From: Paenibacillus montanisoli
GTDB lineage: Bacteria; Bacillota; Bacilli; Paenibacillales; Paenibacillaceae
Length of the DNA stretch: 64,000 nucleotides
Direction: 5' to 3'
Assembly (NCBI RefSeq): GCF_003268025.1
Contig: NZ_QLUW01000003.1
Coordinates: forward strand, 620,001-684,000
Below the pieces are notes generated by a model, which worked only from the letters and a program-made list of their open reading frames with translations, had not been told where the DNA came from and ran no database searches. The position numbers were made by a program, and so were the translations under genes. Positions within the stretch are counted from its first letter, which is position 1. The number at the start of each line of letters is the position of its first letter. Shown piece by piece: positions 7,811-15,742 of the stretch.

Positions 7811-8482
7811 ATGAAAGGAAATTCGTATTTATCGCGCAAGATCCACTCTTTACTCGGAGTAATTCCGCTCGGTCTGTTCATCATCGAACACATGGTGACG
7901 AACTATTCGGCTTTTGAGGGCGGAGCAGAGGGGTTTTCGGATAGCATCAAGTTTTTGAATGATCTCCCGCTCGTGTTCTTCCTCGAACTGTTCGGCATTT
8001 GGCTGCCGCTATTGTTCCACGGCGTGTACGGATTGTATGTTGCTTATCAATCGAACGTGAACACCGGACGCTTCCAATACGGCCGCAACTGGGCTTTTGC
8101 GCTTCAGCGCATCACCGGTGTTATTACATTCATTTTTGTCTTCTGGCATCTTTATCAAACGCGCTTCCAAGTCATGATCGGCGAAGTGAAGCATGAAGAG
8201 CTTGGCAACCTGATGCATGACATCGCGAGCAACGGCTTCTATTTCGTTCTGTATATCATCGGTGTCCTTGCAGCGACATTCCACTTCAGCAACGGAATGT
8301 GGGCATTCCTGGTCAGCTGGGGCATTACGATCGGCCCGCGCGCGCAGCGCATCTCCTCGTTCATTTGGATGGGCGTATTCGTCATCGTAGCGGTTATGTT
8401 CCTGCTGTCGCTTGGCGCGTTCCGCGGCGATGAATTTAAAGAAGCGGCATCTGCTGCTCTGCAATTGACGAATCTCGTTTAA
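7811..8482 (+). CDS. sdhC: Succinate dehydrogenase cytochrome b558 subunit
   Basis: Membrane anchor (223 residues, five helices) that binds two b-type haems and passes electrons from SdhB to menaquinone. Histidines H27 (IIEHMVTN), H70 (LLFHGVYG), H113 (FVFWHLYQT) and H158 (ATFHFSNGMW) sit in four helices at the positions of the haem ligands known in Bacillus subtilis SdhC. AAAGGAG precedes the ATG. First gene of sdhCAB, the Bacillus arrangement with a single large anchor instead of SdhC plus SdhD. Confidence 0.96.
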   Translation: MKGNSYLSRKIHSLLGVIPLGLFIIEHMVTNYSAFEGGAEGFSDSIKFLNDLPLVFFLELFGIWLPLLFHGVYGLYVAYQSNVNTGRFQYGRNWAFALQRITGVITFIFVFWHLYQTRFQVMIGEVKHEELGNLMHDIASNGFYFVLYIIGVLAATFHFSNGMWAFLVSWGITIGPRAQRISSFIWMGVFVIVAVMFLLSLGAFRGDEFKEAASAALQLTNLV

Positions 8483-8507
8483 GTTTGAGACAAGGAGCGA
8501 AAGTGTA

Positions 8508-10253
8508 ATGGCTAAAAACAAAATTATTGTCGTTGGCGGCGGTCTCGCCGGCCTAATGGCTACGATAAAAGCGGCGGAAGCGGGCGTTCATGTCGATTTG
8601 TTCTCGCTTGTGCCGGTAAAACGTTCGCACTCCGTGTGCGCGCAAGGCGGCATTAACGGCGCGGTTAACACAAAGGGCGAAGGGGACTCCACCTGGGAGC
8701 ACTTCGATGATACCGTATACGGCGGCGACTTCTTGGCGAACCAACCGCCGGTTAAAGCGATGTGCGACGCAGCGCCGGGCATTATCCACTTAATGGACCG
8801 GATGGGCGTTATGTTCAACCGTACGCCGGAAGGCTTGCTCGATTTCCGCCGATTCGGCGGCACGCAGTACCACCGTACCGCTTTTGCGGGCGCAACGACG
8901 GGCCAGCAGCTGCTGTACGCGCTGGATGAGCAAGTTCGCCGTTGGGAAACGGCGGGTCTTGTCACGAAACGCGAGCACTGGGAGTTTATGGGCTCGATTC
9001 TGGATGACGACGGCGTTTGCCGCGGCGTATCCGCTCAAGACCTGCGCTCGATGGAAGTACATACCTTCGCTGCGGACGCGGTTATTTTGGCGACCGGCGG
9101 CCCTGGTATTATTTTCGGCAAAACGACGAACTCCGTCATCAACACAGGTACTGCGGCGAGCGCGGTTTACCAGCAAGGCGTTCATTACGCGAACGGCGAG
9201 TTCATTCAAATTCACCCGACCGCCATTCCGGGCGACGATAAGCTTCGTTTGATGTCGGAGTCGGCGCGCGGCGAAGGCGGACGGATCTGGACGTATAAAG
9301 ACGGCAAGCCTTGGTACTTCCTAGAAGAGAAATATCCGGCATACGGAAACCTCGTGCCGCGTGATATCGCGACGCGCGAAATTTTCTCCGTCTGCGTCGA
9401 CCAGAAGCTCGGCATCAACGGCGAGAACATGGTTTACCTCGATCTGTCGCATAAAGATCCGAAGGTATTGGATGTTAAACTCGGTGGCATCATCGAAATC
9501 TATGAGAAATTCATGGGCGATGACCCGCGCAAAATCCCGATGAAAATCTTCCCGGCTGTTCACTACTCGATGGGCGGCATGTGGGTCGATTACAACCAAA
9601 TGACGAATATTCCCGGCTTGTTCGCTTGCGGGGAGTGCGAATATCAATATCACGGCGCGAACCGCCTCGGCGCGAACTCGCTGCTATCCGCGATTTACGG
9701 CGGTATGATTACCGGACCAAAAGCGGTTGAATACATCAAAGGCCTTAAGAAATCGGCTGAAGATATTTCCTCGACGGTGTACGACCGCGAGAAGAAGGCT
9801 CAAACCGACAAATACGAGAGCATCCTGAACATGAGCGGGACGGAAAATGCGTACGTTCTGCACAAGGAGCTCGGCGAATGGATGACCAACAATATGACGG
9901 TTGTCCGCTTCAACAACAAGCTTCTAGAAACGATCAACAAAATCAAAGAGCTGAAGCAGCGCTACCGTAACATCAATATCAACGACACCGCGCGCTGGAA
10001 CAACGCCGGCGTAGCGTTTACGCGCCAGCTGTGGAACATGCTTGAGCTGTCCGAAGCGATGACGCTTGGCGCGCTGATGCGCAATGAGAGCCGCGGCGCT
10101 CACTATAAGCCGGAATTCCCGGACCGTAACGACGAAGACTTCCTGAAAACGACGAAGGCGACATGGACGCCGGAAGGCCCTGCTATCTCGTACGAAGACG
10201 TCGATGTATCACTCATTAAACCGCGTAAGCGCGACTACTCGAAGGATAAATAA
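8508..10253 (+). CDS. sdhA: Succinate dehydrogenase flavoprotein subunit
   Basis: 581-residue peripheral subunit that oxidises succinate to fumarate. Seen: N-terminal dinucleotide fold VVGGGLAGLMATIKAAEAG, the flavin-attachment region RSHSVCAQGGINGAV, the active-site segments HPTAIPGDD and SESARGEGG, HYSMGGMWVD and the FAD loop ANRLGANSLLSAIYGG. Length and motifs match the menaquinone-linked B-type enzymes of Bacillus. It lies 25 bp after sdhC and 15 bp before sdhB, so the three are one transcript. A ribosome-binding site AAGGAGCGAAAG precedes the ATG. Confidence 0.97.
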   Translation: MAKNKIIVVGGGLAGLMATIKAAEAGVHVDLFSLVPVKRSHSVCAQGGINGAVNTKGEGDSTWEHFDDTVYGGDFLANQPPVKAMCDAAPGIIHLMDRMGVMFNRTPEGLLDFRRFGGTQYHRTAFAGATTGQQLLYALDEQVRRWETAGLVTKREHWEFMGSILDDDGVCRGVSAQDLRSMEVHTFAADAVILATGGPGIIFGKTTNSVINTGTAASAVYQQGVHYANGEFIQIHPTAIPGDDKLRLMSESARGEGGRIWTYKDGKPWYFLEEKYPAYGNLVPRDIATREIFSVCVDQKLGINGENMVYLDLSHKDPKVLDVKLGGIIEIYEKFMGDDPRKIPMKIFPAVHYSMGGMWVDYNQMTNIPGLFACGECEYQYHGANRLGANSLLSAIYGGMITGPKAVEYIKGLKKSAEDISSTVYDREKKAQTDKYESILNMSGTENAYVLHKELGEWMTNNMTVVRFNNKLLETINKIKELKQRYRNININDTARWNNAGVAFTRQLWNMLELSEAMTLGALMRNESRGAHYKPEFPDRNDEDFLKTTKATWTPEGPAISYEDVDVSLIKPRKRDYSKDK

Positions 10254-10268
10254 GAAAGGAGAATCACG

Positions 10269-11033
10269 ATGGCGGAAACGACAGTGGCATCAAAAACAGT
10301 TAAACTGATCATTACGCGTCAAGACGCTCCGAACGCTCAGTCGTATACAGAGGAGTTTGAAATTCCATACCGCCCGAACATGAACGTAATCGGCGCTCTA
10401 ATGGAAATCCAGCGTAATCCGAAGAAGAAAGACGGCCAGGCGACAGCACCGGTATGCTGGGAATCGAACTGCTTGGAAGAGGTTTGCGGCGCGTGCTCCA
10501 TGGTCATCAACGGCAAACCGCGTCAAGCGTGCAGCGCGTTGATCGACAAGCTTGAGCAGCCGATTCGCCTGCAGCCGATGAGCACCTTCCCGGTTGTCCG
10601 TGACCTTGTCATCAACCGTGAGCGGATGTTCAACGCCCTGAAGCGCGTAAAAGCCTGGATTCCGATCGACGGCACCTACGATCTCGGTCCTGGTCCGCGT
10701 ATGGCGGAAGCGAAGCGCCAGTGGGCGTACGAGCTGTCCAAATGCATGACTTGCGGCGTCTGCTTGGAGTCTTGCCCGAACGTCAACGACCGCAACAGCT
10801 TCATCGGTCCTGCGGCGATTTCGCAAGTACGTTTGTTCAATGCTCACCCAACCGGTGAAATGAACGCGGCCGAGCGTCTGGAAACGCTAATGGAGGACGG
10901 CGGCATCGAGGGCTGCGGCAACTCGCAGAACTGCGTGCGCTCCTGCCCGAAAGGCATTCCATTGACGACGTCGATTGCGGCGATCAACAAAGATACGACG
11001 AAGCATTTGTTTAAGAAATGGCTGGGGATGTAA
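10269..11033 (+). CDS. sdhB: Succinate dehydrogenase iron-sulfur subunit
   Basis: 254-residue electron-transfer subunit linking SdhA to the haem anchor. Three cluster motifs are visible: the plant-type [2Fe-2S] ligands in CWESNCLEEVCGACSMV with the later KPRQAC; CMTCGVCLESCP for a cubane cluster; and CGNSQNCVRSCPKGIP for the remaining cluster. AGAAAGGAG precedes the ATG. Last gene of the operon; the 348-bp region after it has nested hairpin repeats before the terminator. Confidence 0.97.
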   Translation: MAETTVASKTVKLIITRQDAPNAQSYTEEFEIPYRPNMNVIGALMEIQRNPKKKDGQATAPVCWESNCLEEVCGACSMVINGKPRQACSALIDKLEQPIRLQPMSTFPVVRDLVINRERMFNALKRVKAWIPIDGTYDLGPGPRMAEAKRQWAYELSKCMTCGVCLESCPNVNDRNSFIGPAAISQVRLFNAHPTGEMNAAERLETLMEDGGIEGCGNSQNCVRSCPKGIPLTTSIAAINKDTTKHLFKKWLGM

Positions 11034-11062
11034 AATAAGGCTCCCGTGGTGGGGCACTTCGC

Positions 11063-11128
11063 ACAGGTATTCCGATTTGCGCTCCCGTGGTGCTTCGCAC
11101 CAAAGTGTCTCAAATTCGGAATACCTGT
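11063..11128. repeat. Nested hairpin repeat, copy A
   Basis: Outer 13-bp stem ACAGGTATTCCGA/TCGGAATACCTGT (11063-11075 with 11116-11128) around a core GCTCCCGTGGTGC-TTC-GCACCAAAGT, whose centre GGTGC/GCACC is itself a hairpin (11089-11093 with 11097-11101). Same core as copy B but unrelated outer arms. Confidence 0.7.
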
Positions 11129-11209
11129 TGCTGCGTTTCCGCACCAAAGTCGCCCGGTTTTACAACCATGGGCGGCAGAGATCGGCTCCTTTGCTGGAAG
11201 GCACTGCAT

Positions 11210-11276
11210 GCAGGCATGACGACTCGTCGCTCCCGTGGTGCTGCGCACCAAAGTCGCTCCGAACCGTCATGCCTGC
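11210..11276. repeat. Nested hairpin repeat, copy B
   Basis: Outer 12-bp stem GCAGGCATGACG/CGTCATGCCTGC (11210-11221 with 11265-11276) around core CGCTCCCGTGGTGC-TGC-GCACCAAAGTCGC (11229-11256). Degenerate half-cores occur at 11040-11060, 11133-11153 and 11286-11303, so the whole 11034-11303 stretch is built from this unit. Confidence 0.7.
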
Positions 11277-11303
11277 GGCATACCGTTTCCGTGCTAAAGT
11301 CGC

Positions 11304-11336
11304 AAAAAAGCGTGCAAAAACCCGTGCACGCTTTTT
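11304..11336 (+). terminator. Terminator of sdhCAB
   Basis: AGCGTGCA/TGCACGCT stem (11309-11316 with 11325-11332) followed by TTTTTCTTAT; A-run on the left makes it usable in both directions. Confidence 0.8.
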
Positions 11337-11352
11337 CTTATATACAAAAAGC

Positions 11353-11384
11353 AAAAAAGCTGCCGTATATCACGGCAGCTTTTA
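11353..11384 (-). terminator. Terminator of the HxlR gene
   Basis: AAGCTGCCGT/ACGGCAGCTT stem (11357-11366 with 11372-11381), with the A-run at 11353-11358 reading as T-run on the minus strand. It overlaps the stop codon of the regulator gene. Confidence 0.75.
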
Positions 11385-11690
11385 ACACCAGGTTTCGCCC
11401 CAATCTTGAATCGATTGGATAACGGGCTCTAGTCCCCGTCCTTTTTCGGTTAATTCATATTCAATTCGAACCGGCATCTCCGGATAAACGTTACGTTTAA
11501 TAATGTCGAATTGCTCGAGCTCTTTCATCCGGTCGGTCAGCATTTTATCGCTCATCTCCGGGATTTGCTCTTTCATTTCCTTGAACCGCTTCGGTCCGCC
11601 CAACAGCACGCGAACGATCATCCCGGTCCATTTCTTGCCGAGCAGCTCGGTTGCGCACTCATACTTTGGGCACATTTTGGAATAATCCAC
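11382..11690 (-). CDS. HxlR/YodB-like redox-type regulator
   Basis: 102-residue winged-helix DNA-binding protein. N-terminal CPKYECATELLGKKWTGMI and central RFKEMKEQIPEMSDKMLTDR are the HxlR domain and closely resemble Bacillus subtilis YodB (as I recall, MCPK..., RFKEITETIP...). Cys7 corresponds in position to the YodB sensing cysteine Cys6, and the protein ends WGETWC, matching YodB's C-terminal Cys101 that forms the intersubunit disulfide. This predicts a thiol-based repressor of quinone or diamide stress genes. No oxidoreductase target is adjacent; the divergent neighbour is a DUF695 gene. Whether it is YodB, CatR or another paralogue is open. Confidence 0.85.
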   Translation of the reverse strand: MDYSKMCPKYECATELLGKKWTGMIVRVLLGGPKRFKEMKEQIPEMSDKMLTDRMKELEQFDIIKRNVYPEMPVRIEYELTEKGRGLEPVIQSIQDWGETWC

Positions 11691-11834
11691 GTTATCACCC
11701 CGCTTTCGATGATTCTATTGTAGCACAGGACCTTTTTAAAAGGGAGGGCATTTCGCCAAGTTCGGACAAATGCTTTTAATTCATTATATACTATAATAAA
11801 GTTAGTTGCATCTGTAAGGAATTTATTTACAAAT

Positions 11835-11847
11835 TACTTATAAAGTA
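11835..11847. promoter_or_regulatory. Short dyad between HxlR and DUF695 genes
   Basis: TACTT-ATA-AAGTA, a perfect 5-bp inverted repeat in an AT-rich divergent intergenic region. YodB-type repressors bind TACT-N-AGTA style dyads, so this is a candidate operator. An AT-rich promoter-like element (TACTATAAT) lies at about 11790. Confidence 0.35.
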
Positions 11848-11919
11848 TTCGGGCGCAGCCGAAATAAATGCTAGGACATTATAAAAAACAATCTATTCGA
11901 TGATGTAGAGGTGTGCCGG

Positions 11920-12759
11920 ATGACGGATAATTGGGGATTCTATGAACGCCGGACTGAGTCGGAGCAGCTTCGCGTGCTGATCAATGCCGGTTACAAAGGG
12001 CGTGCGCCGCTGACCGGATATACCGATTTGCTCTCGATTACGATAAATCTCTATCCGGTCCGAGCGCATAACCGATCGAACCGGGAATTCGTGAAGCAGC
12101 TGGAGCAGTTGGAGTCCATGCTGGAGAAATGGCTGGGCAGCAAGGAAAGTGAGGCCATTTATATCGGTCGGATCAATGCGGCGACGCGGCTGGAGTTTTA
12201 TTATTATACGAAAGGCGGCAAGCCGGATCACCCTGCGATTAATGCTTGGCTGTTGCAAAATTGGCCGTTTCGGGCACAAGTGTACCGCAAGGAGGATCCG
12301 CAGTGGGATTTTTATCGATTCTTGCTGCCGGATGAGCTTGAGGAAATGTTCGTACATAATGCACAGATGATCTATGCGCTCATCCATAAAGGCGACAATG
12401 TAGGCGAGCCGAGAATCGTTTACCATTGGCTGCAGTTTCGGGATGACGGGGACCGGCATGAAATCGTACCTGTACTTGAGGAGCTCGGCTACGTAATCGA
12501 GAAGGAGAAGGAGGGCAGGCCCGAGCACGGCTACCCGTATCCGCTCGTTATTAGCCGTTATGAAGATGTCAGGCTCGATACGGTAAATGAGCGGGTTCGC
12601 GAGCTTCATGCTTTGTTGGCCGGAAGCGGCGGACGCTACGACGGCTGGGGCTCTGTGATAAAGCTGTCTGCCGCCGGACGGGTCCGACGGTTTATTCGCC
12701 GTCGGTACAGCGCCATCGAAACAGCGCTGCGCAAAGCTTTCGCAGGACGCAACTCTTGA
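11920..12759 (+). CDS. DUF695 / RraB-like two-domain protein
   Basis: 279-residue cytoplasmic protein of unknown function. Residues about 1-130 fit the DUF695 fold (starts DNWGFYERRTESEQLRVLIN), and about 130-220 fit the RraB-like domain (PRIVYHWLQFRDDGDRHEIV then EELGYVIEKEKEG), a pairing common in annotated genomes. RraB itself inhibits RNase E in Escherichia coli; whether this protein touches RNA degradation is not known. The C-terminal tail is Arg-rich (GRVRRFIRRRYSAIE). Start: ATG at 11920, six bases after GAGGTG; the in-frame GTG at 11911 lies inside that site. No neighbour on the same strand. Confidence 0.7.
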   Translation: MTDNWGFYERRTESEQLRVLINAGYKGRAPLTGYTDLLSITINLYPVRAHNRSNREFVKQLEQLESMLEKWLGSKESEAIYIGRINAATRLEFYYYTKGGKPDHPAINAWLLQNWPFRAQVYRKEDPQWDFYRFLLPDELEEMFVHNAQMIYALIHKGDNVGEPRIVYHWLQFRDDGDRHEIVPVLEELGYVIEKEKEGRPEHGYPYPLVISRYEDVRLDTVNERVRELHALLAGSGGRYDGWGSVIKLSAAGRVRRFIRRRYSAIETALRKAFAGRNS

Positions 12760-12766
12760 ACCTCGT

Positions 12767-13684
12767 TTACATCCGAATCAGGACAAGACCCGCAATCGTG
12801 AGCGCGAAAGCGACAGTCTGATAAACATTCAAACGTTCGCGGTAAAGCAAGATGGCACCCGCGGCAACGACCAGGCTATTGGCGGCGAAGATCGGGCCTG
12901 CGATATTGGCGCGTCCCGTTTCAAGCGCGATGGCGTAGAGCTGCAGGCCCCCATAAGAAAAGAGGCCGGCGACAAGCCCCCATTTCATGCCGATGGACAG
13001 GGAACGCAGCGATCGCCGCATGATGGCAGCGGTACCTGCCCGGGCAGCTGCCGGCAATCCGCCTAGCGATGTTTGGCTGCTCCATTCGCGCTGCGAAGCC
13101 GCTGCAAACCATAATACGGACAGGCCGTAAGCGGCGAAGAGAATCGGAGCGCTTTCAAGTCCCAGATCGCCTGTGACCTTTAACCCGCCGTTGCGGACGG
13201 CGAACAGCACGATGCTAACGCCGATATAGAAATACCATCTGGGCTTAATGCGCGTCTCTTTCGTTTTGCCTCGGATCGATACGAGCACAATCGCAAGCAG
13301 CAGCAAGATAATGCCGCCCAGCTCGGTTACGGACAGCGCTTCGCCGTAGACGAACGTGCCGAGCGCGACGACCAGAAGGATATTCATGTTCGTCAGAGGA
13401 GAGGTGAGGCTCGCCGGTCCCCATTCCAGCGCTTTCATGAACAGGGCGTTCCCTAGTGCGGATCCGGCGCCGATCAGCAGCCCTGCAATCCAAACCCGCG
13501 GGTCGGAAAGCGAGCTCACCAGCGTATGCTGCATGGCGGCATGGATGCCAAAGCCGAAAGTCCCTGAAATATAAAGGCCCAGAAGCAGGAATGCGGACGA
13601 ACCGCTCTGCATCTGGGACACCTTCATCCACCATCCGGCTAATCCGAACAGCACCGCACTGCCAACGGCAGCCGCAAACCACAT
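12767..13684 (-). CDS. EamA-family (DMT) transporter
   Basis: 305-residue membrane protein with about ten helices in two EamA repeats (residues about 1-140 and 150-305); each repeat ends in a hydrophobic helix followed by short basic loop (VLVSIRGKTKETR, AGLVLIRM). These drug/metabolite transporters move small metabolites across the cell membrane; substrate unknown. The loop between repeats is longer than usual (QREWSSQTSLGGLPAAARAG). It converges on the DUF695 gene with a 7-bp gap, with no evident terminator between them. Confidence 0.8.
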   Translation of the reverse strand: MWFAAAVGSAVLFGLAGWWMKVSQMQSGSSAFLLLGLYISGTFGFGIHAAMQHTLVSSLSDPRVWIAGLLIGAGSALGNALFMKALEWGPASLTSPLTNMNILLVVALGTFVYGEALSVTELGGIILLLLAIVLVSIRGKTKETRIKPRWYFYIGVSIVLFAVRNGGLKVTGDLGLESAPILFAAYGLSVLWFAAASQREWSSQTSLGGLPAAARAGTAAIMRRSLRSLSIGMKWGLVAGLFSYGGLQLYAIALETGRANIAGPIFAANSLVVAAGAILLYRERLNVYQTVAFALTIAGLVLIRM

Positions 13685-13754
13685 GAAAACACACCATCCT
13701 GCACTTCAAATTTGTTACACAATTGAAATCGTTCTGTTACAGTCCCATTACAAT

Positions 13755-13826
13755 GCGGGGGTATGATAAATGCAAGACCCCCTTTTGATTATATATGACT
13801 TTGGACCTGCCGCGTGCAGGTCCACT
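13755..13826 (+). other. Two plus-strand hairpins in the DMT-hisJ gap, candidate small RNA
   Basis: GGGGGT/ACCCCC (about 13757 and 13779) followed by CTTTTGATT, then TGGACCTGC/GCAGGTCCA (about 13802-13824) followed by CTTTTTTATAAC. Both T-runs are on the plus strand, whereas the flanking genes are on the minus strand. No convincing plus-strand promoter was found. Confidence 0.4.
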
Positions 13827-13829
13827 TTT

Positions 13830-14639
13830 TTATAACGGGACACTGACAGGCTTCTTGTTCTTGTAGTAAAACCATTCCGAGAAACCGATTTCCTTCAGCC
13901 TCTTCGCAACAAGCGCCCAATCGTCGCCGACTCGGCTCGGCTTGTGGGCATCGGAGCCGAACGTTACGGTAACGCCGAAGTGATGCGCGCGCTCAAGGAT
14001 CGCATCGGACGGATACCAACCGCCGACGTCTTTTGTCTTGCCGGACGTGTTAATTTCAATGGAAACGCCGCTATCCGCGATCGACTTCAAGCAGTCGTCT
14101 ATGGCATCATCCGCCGAAAGAGCGGAGAAGGCCGGGTAGTACCCCTTCATGGCATCGATGTGGCCGAGAATCTGAAACATGCCGCTGCGGGCGGATTGTC
14201 CGATAAGATCGTAATAATGGCGTTTTTCATCGATTTTCTGGGCTTCGTTCAGTTTTTTCCAACGGTTGCGGTTAAAAATGCTTACCCCGCGCGTTTTGTG
14301 GACGGAACCAATGATGTAGTCGAACGGATACTGAGCGTAGACGTCTCCGTACACCTTCGCATGCTCCGGGAAGAAGTCCGACTCCACGCCGAGAAGCACG
14401 TCGATTTGGCCTTCATACTTGGCTTTCAGCCGAAGCACTTCCTTGATATAGTTGACGAAATCGCTCTTTGCCATCGCGATGCCGGGGCTCGGCTGATCCT
14501 CGCTGCTCGCGAAGTACGGGGAATGATCCGAAATCCCGATGACGTTCAGGCCGGCATTAATGCCTGCTTGAATATACGCTTCGATATCATCGTCCGCATG
14601 GCCGCATCGGAAATGGTGCGTATGTAAGTCAAACTTCAC
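13830..14639 (-). CDS. hisJ: PHP-type histidinol-phosphatase
   Basis: 269-residue hydrolase that removes phosphate from L-histidinol phosphate in histidine synthesis. PHP-domain metal motifs are present in order: DLHTHHFRCGHADD at the N-terminus, ISDHSPYF, GVESDFFPEH, the central IIGSVHKTRG, QILGHIDAMKGY and FGSDAHKPSRVG near the end. This set and the length match the Bacillus HisJ family rather than the HAD-type HisB enzymes. It starts 12 bp after the lysR gene at 14652, so the two are probably co-transcribed; no other his gene is in the window, so the PHP enzyme could act on another phosphoester. Confidence 0.85.
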   Translation of the reverse strand: MKFDLHTHHFRCGHADDDIEAYIQAGINAGLNVIGISDHSPYFASSEDQPSPGIAMAKSDFVNYIKEVLRLKAKYEGQIDVLLGVESDFFPEHAKVYGDVYAQYPFDYIIGSVHKTRGVSIFNRNRWKKLNEAQKIDEKRHYYDLIGQSARSGMFQILGHIDAMKGYYPAFSALSADDAIDDCLKSIADSGVSIEINTSGKTKDVGGWYPSDAILERAHHFGVTVTFGSDAHKPSRVGDDWALVAKRLKEIGFSEWFYYKNKKPVSVPL

Positions 14640-14651
14640 GTGAATCTCCTC

Positions 14652-15554
14652 CTACTCGCTGCTTATGAATTGATCTTCAGGCATGCCCTTCAAATCGCTC
14701 AAAAACTGCTGCATTGCCGAGTTGATGTACCTGCCCGACTTATAGACGAGACCGACCGGATGGCTCATGTCCAGCTCGTTGACTTTTATCCGATTCAGCG
14801 TGCCGAGGCGCACCTCATTTGCGATGGATAGCTTGGAGACGACCGCCGCGCCTAGATTGATTTCGACCATCCGCTTCACTTCCTCGCTGCTCGAGAGCTC
14901 CATCACGATGTTCGGCTGCAGATTGAATCTGCGGAAAATTTGATCCAAGAACCGTCGTCCTAATGTATCCGGAGAGAGCATAATCATGGGTATGTCCTTG
15001 AGCGACTCTACGGTAGTATGCTTCAAATGGGCCATTGGATGCTCGGGCGCAACGACGAGTTCATACGTGTCATAATACAGGATCGAAGTTTCCACGTTCG
15101 GATTACGCTCCGACAGGTAGGTGATGCCGATATCGACGGTACCGTTCTCGACGCTTGCCATGACGCCGGATGACGGCATGGAATGAATGGTCGTTTTGAT
15201 GAGCGGAAATTGGTCTTGAAAGTAAGACAGCACCCGCGGCAAAATCTGAATCGCGATGGAAGAGGTAGTGCCCAGCACGATATGGCCTTGCGGCGTCTGA
15301 CTCAGGTCAGAGAGCTTCTGTTTCAGTTCTTCTACGATAGTCAATATTCGCTCGGCGTGATCAAGGAACACTTGGCCGCGGTCCGTTAACGTGACGGGTT
15401 GATTCCGGTCGACTAGAACCGTCTTAAACTCATCCTCAAGGCTTTTGATTTGGGCGGAAACAGCCGGCTGCGTCAGATTGAGCAGCTCACCCGCTTTACG
15501 AAAGCTCATCGTGCGTGAAATGGTCAGCAACGTTTCAAGCTGGTTGATGTTCAC
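14652..15554 (-). CDS. LysR-family regulator (CysL/CbbR-like)
   Basis: 300-residue regulator: winged helix at 1-60 (FRKAGELLNLTQPAVSAQIK), linker helix, and effector-binding domain from about 90 (GHIVLGTTSSIAIQILPRVL, VDIGITYLSE, EEVKRMVEINLGAAVVSK). The sequence style is that of the CysL/CbbR branch, in which ligands are small anions or metabolites, but no diagnostic residue is decisive. It is divergent from the MFS transporter gene at 15743 and sits upstream of hisJ, so either could be its target. Confidence 0.85.
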   Translation of the reverse strand: MNINQLETLLTISRTMSFRKAGELLNLTQPAVSAQIKSLEDEFKTVLVDRNQPVTLTDRGQVFLDHAERILTIVEELKQKLSDLSQTPQGHIVLGTTSSIAIQILPRVLSYFQDQFPLIKTTIHSMPSSGVMASVENGTVDIGITYLSERNPNVETSILYYDTYELVVAPEHPMAHLKHTTVESLKDIPMIMLSPDTLGRRFLDQIFRRFNLQPNIVMELSSSEEVKRMVEINLGAAVVSKLSIANEVRLGTLNRIKVNELDMSHPVGLVYKSGRYINSAMQQFLSDLKGMPEDQFISSE

Positions 15555-15742
15555 GGAATCCCTCCTTCAGCGATCAAAGATTTTTATCACACCTATTTGT
15601 TAGTATAAAGGAAAAACGGCTGTTCGGCAAAAAATTGCATAGTTCTAGGAAAATCCCGTTACGATCAGGAGCAGGATTCAACTGATGCATTGTCGAATGA
15701 TGGTGTGACTGAAAGTTTAATCGCCATAAAGGAGCGAATAGA

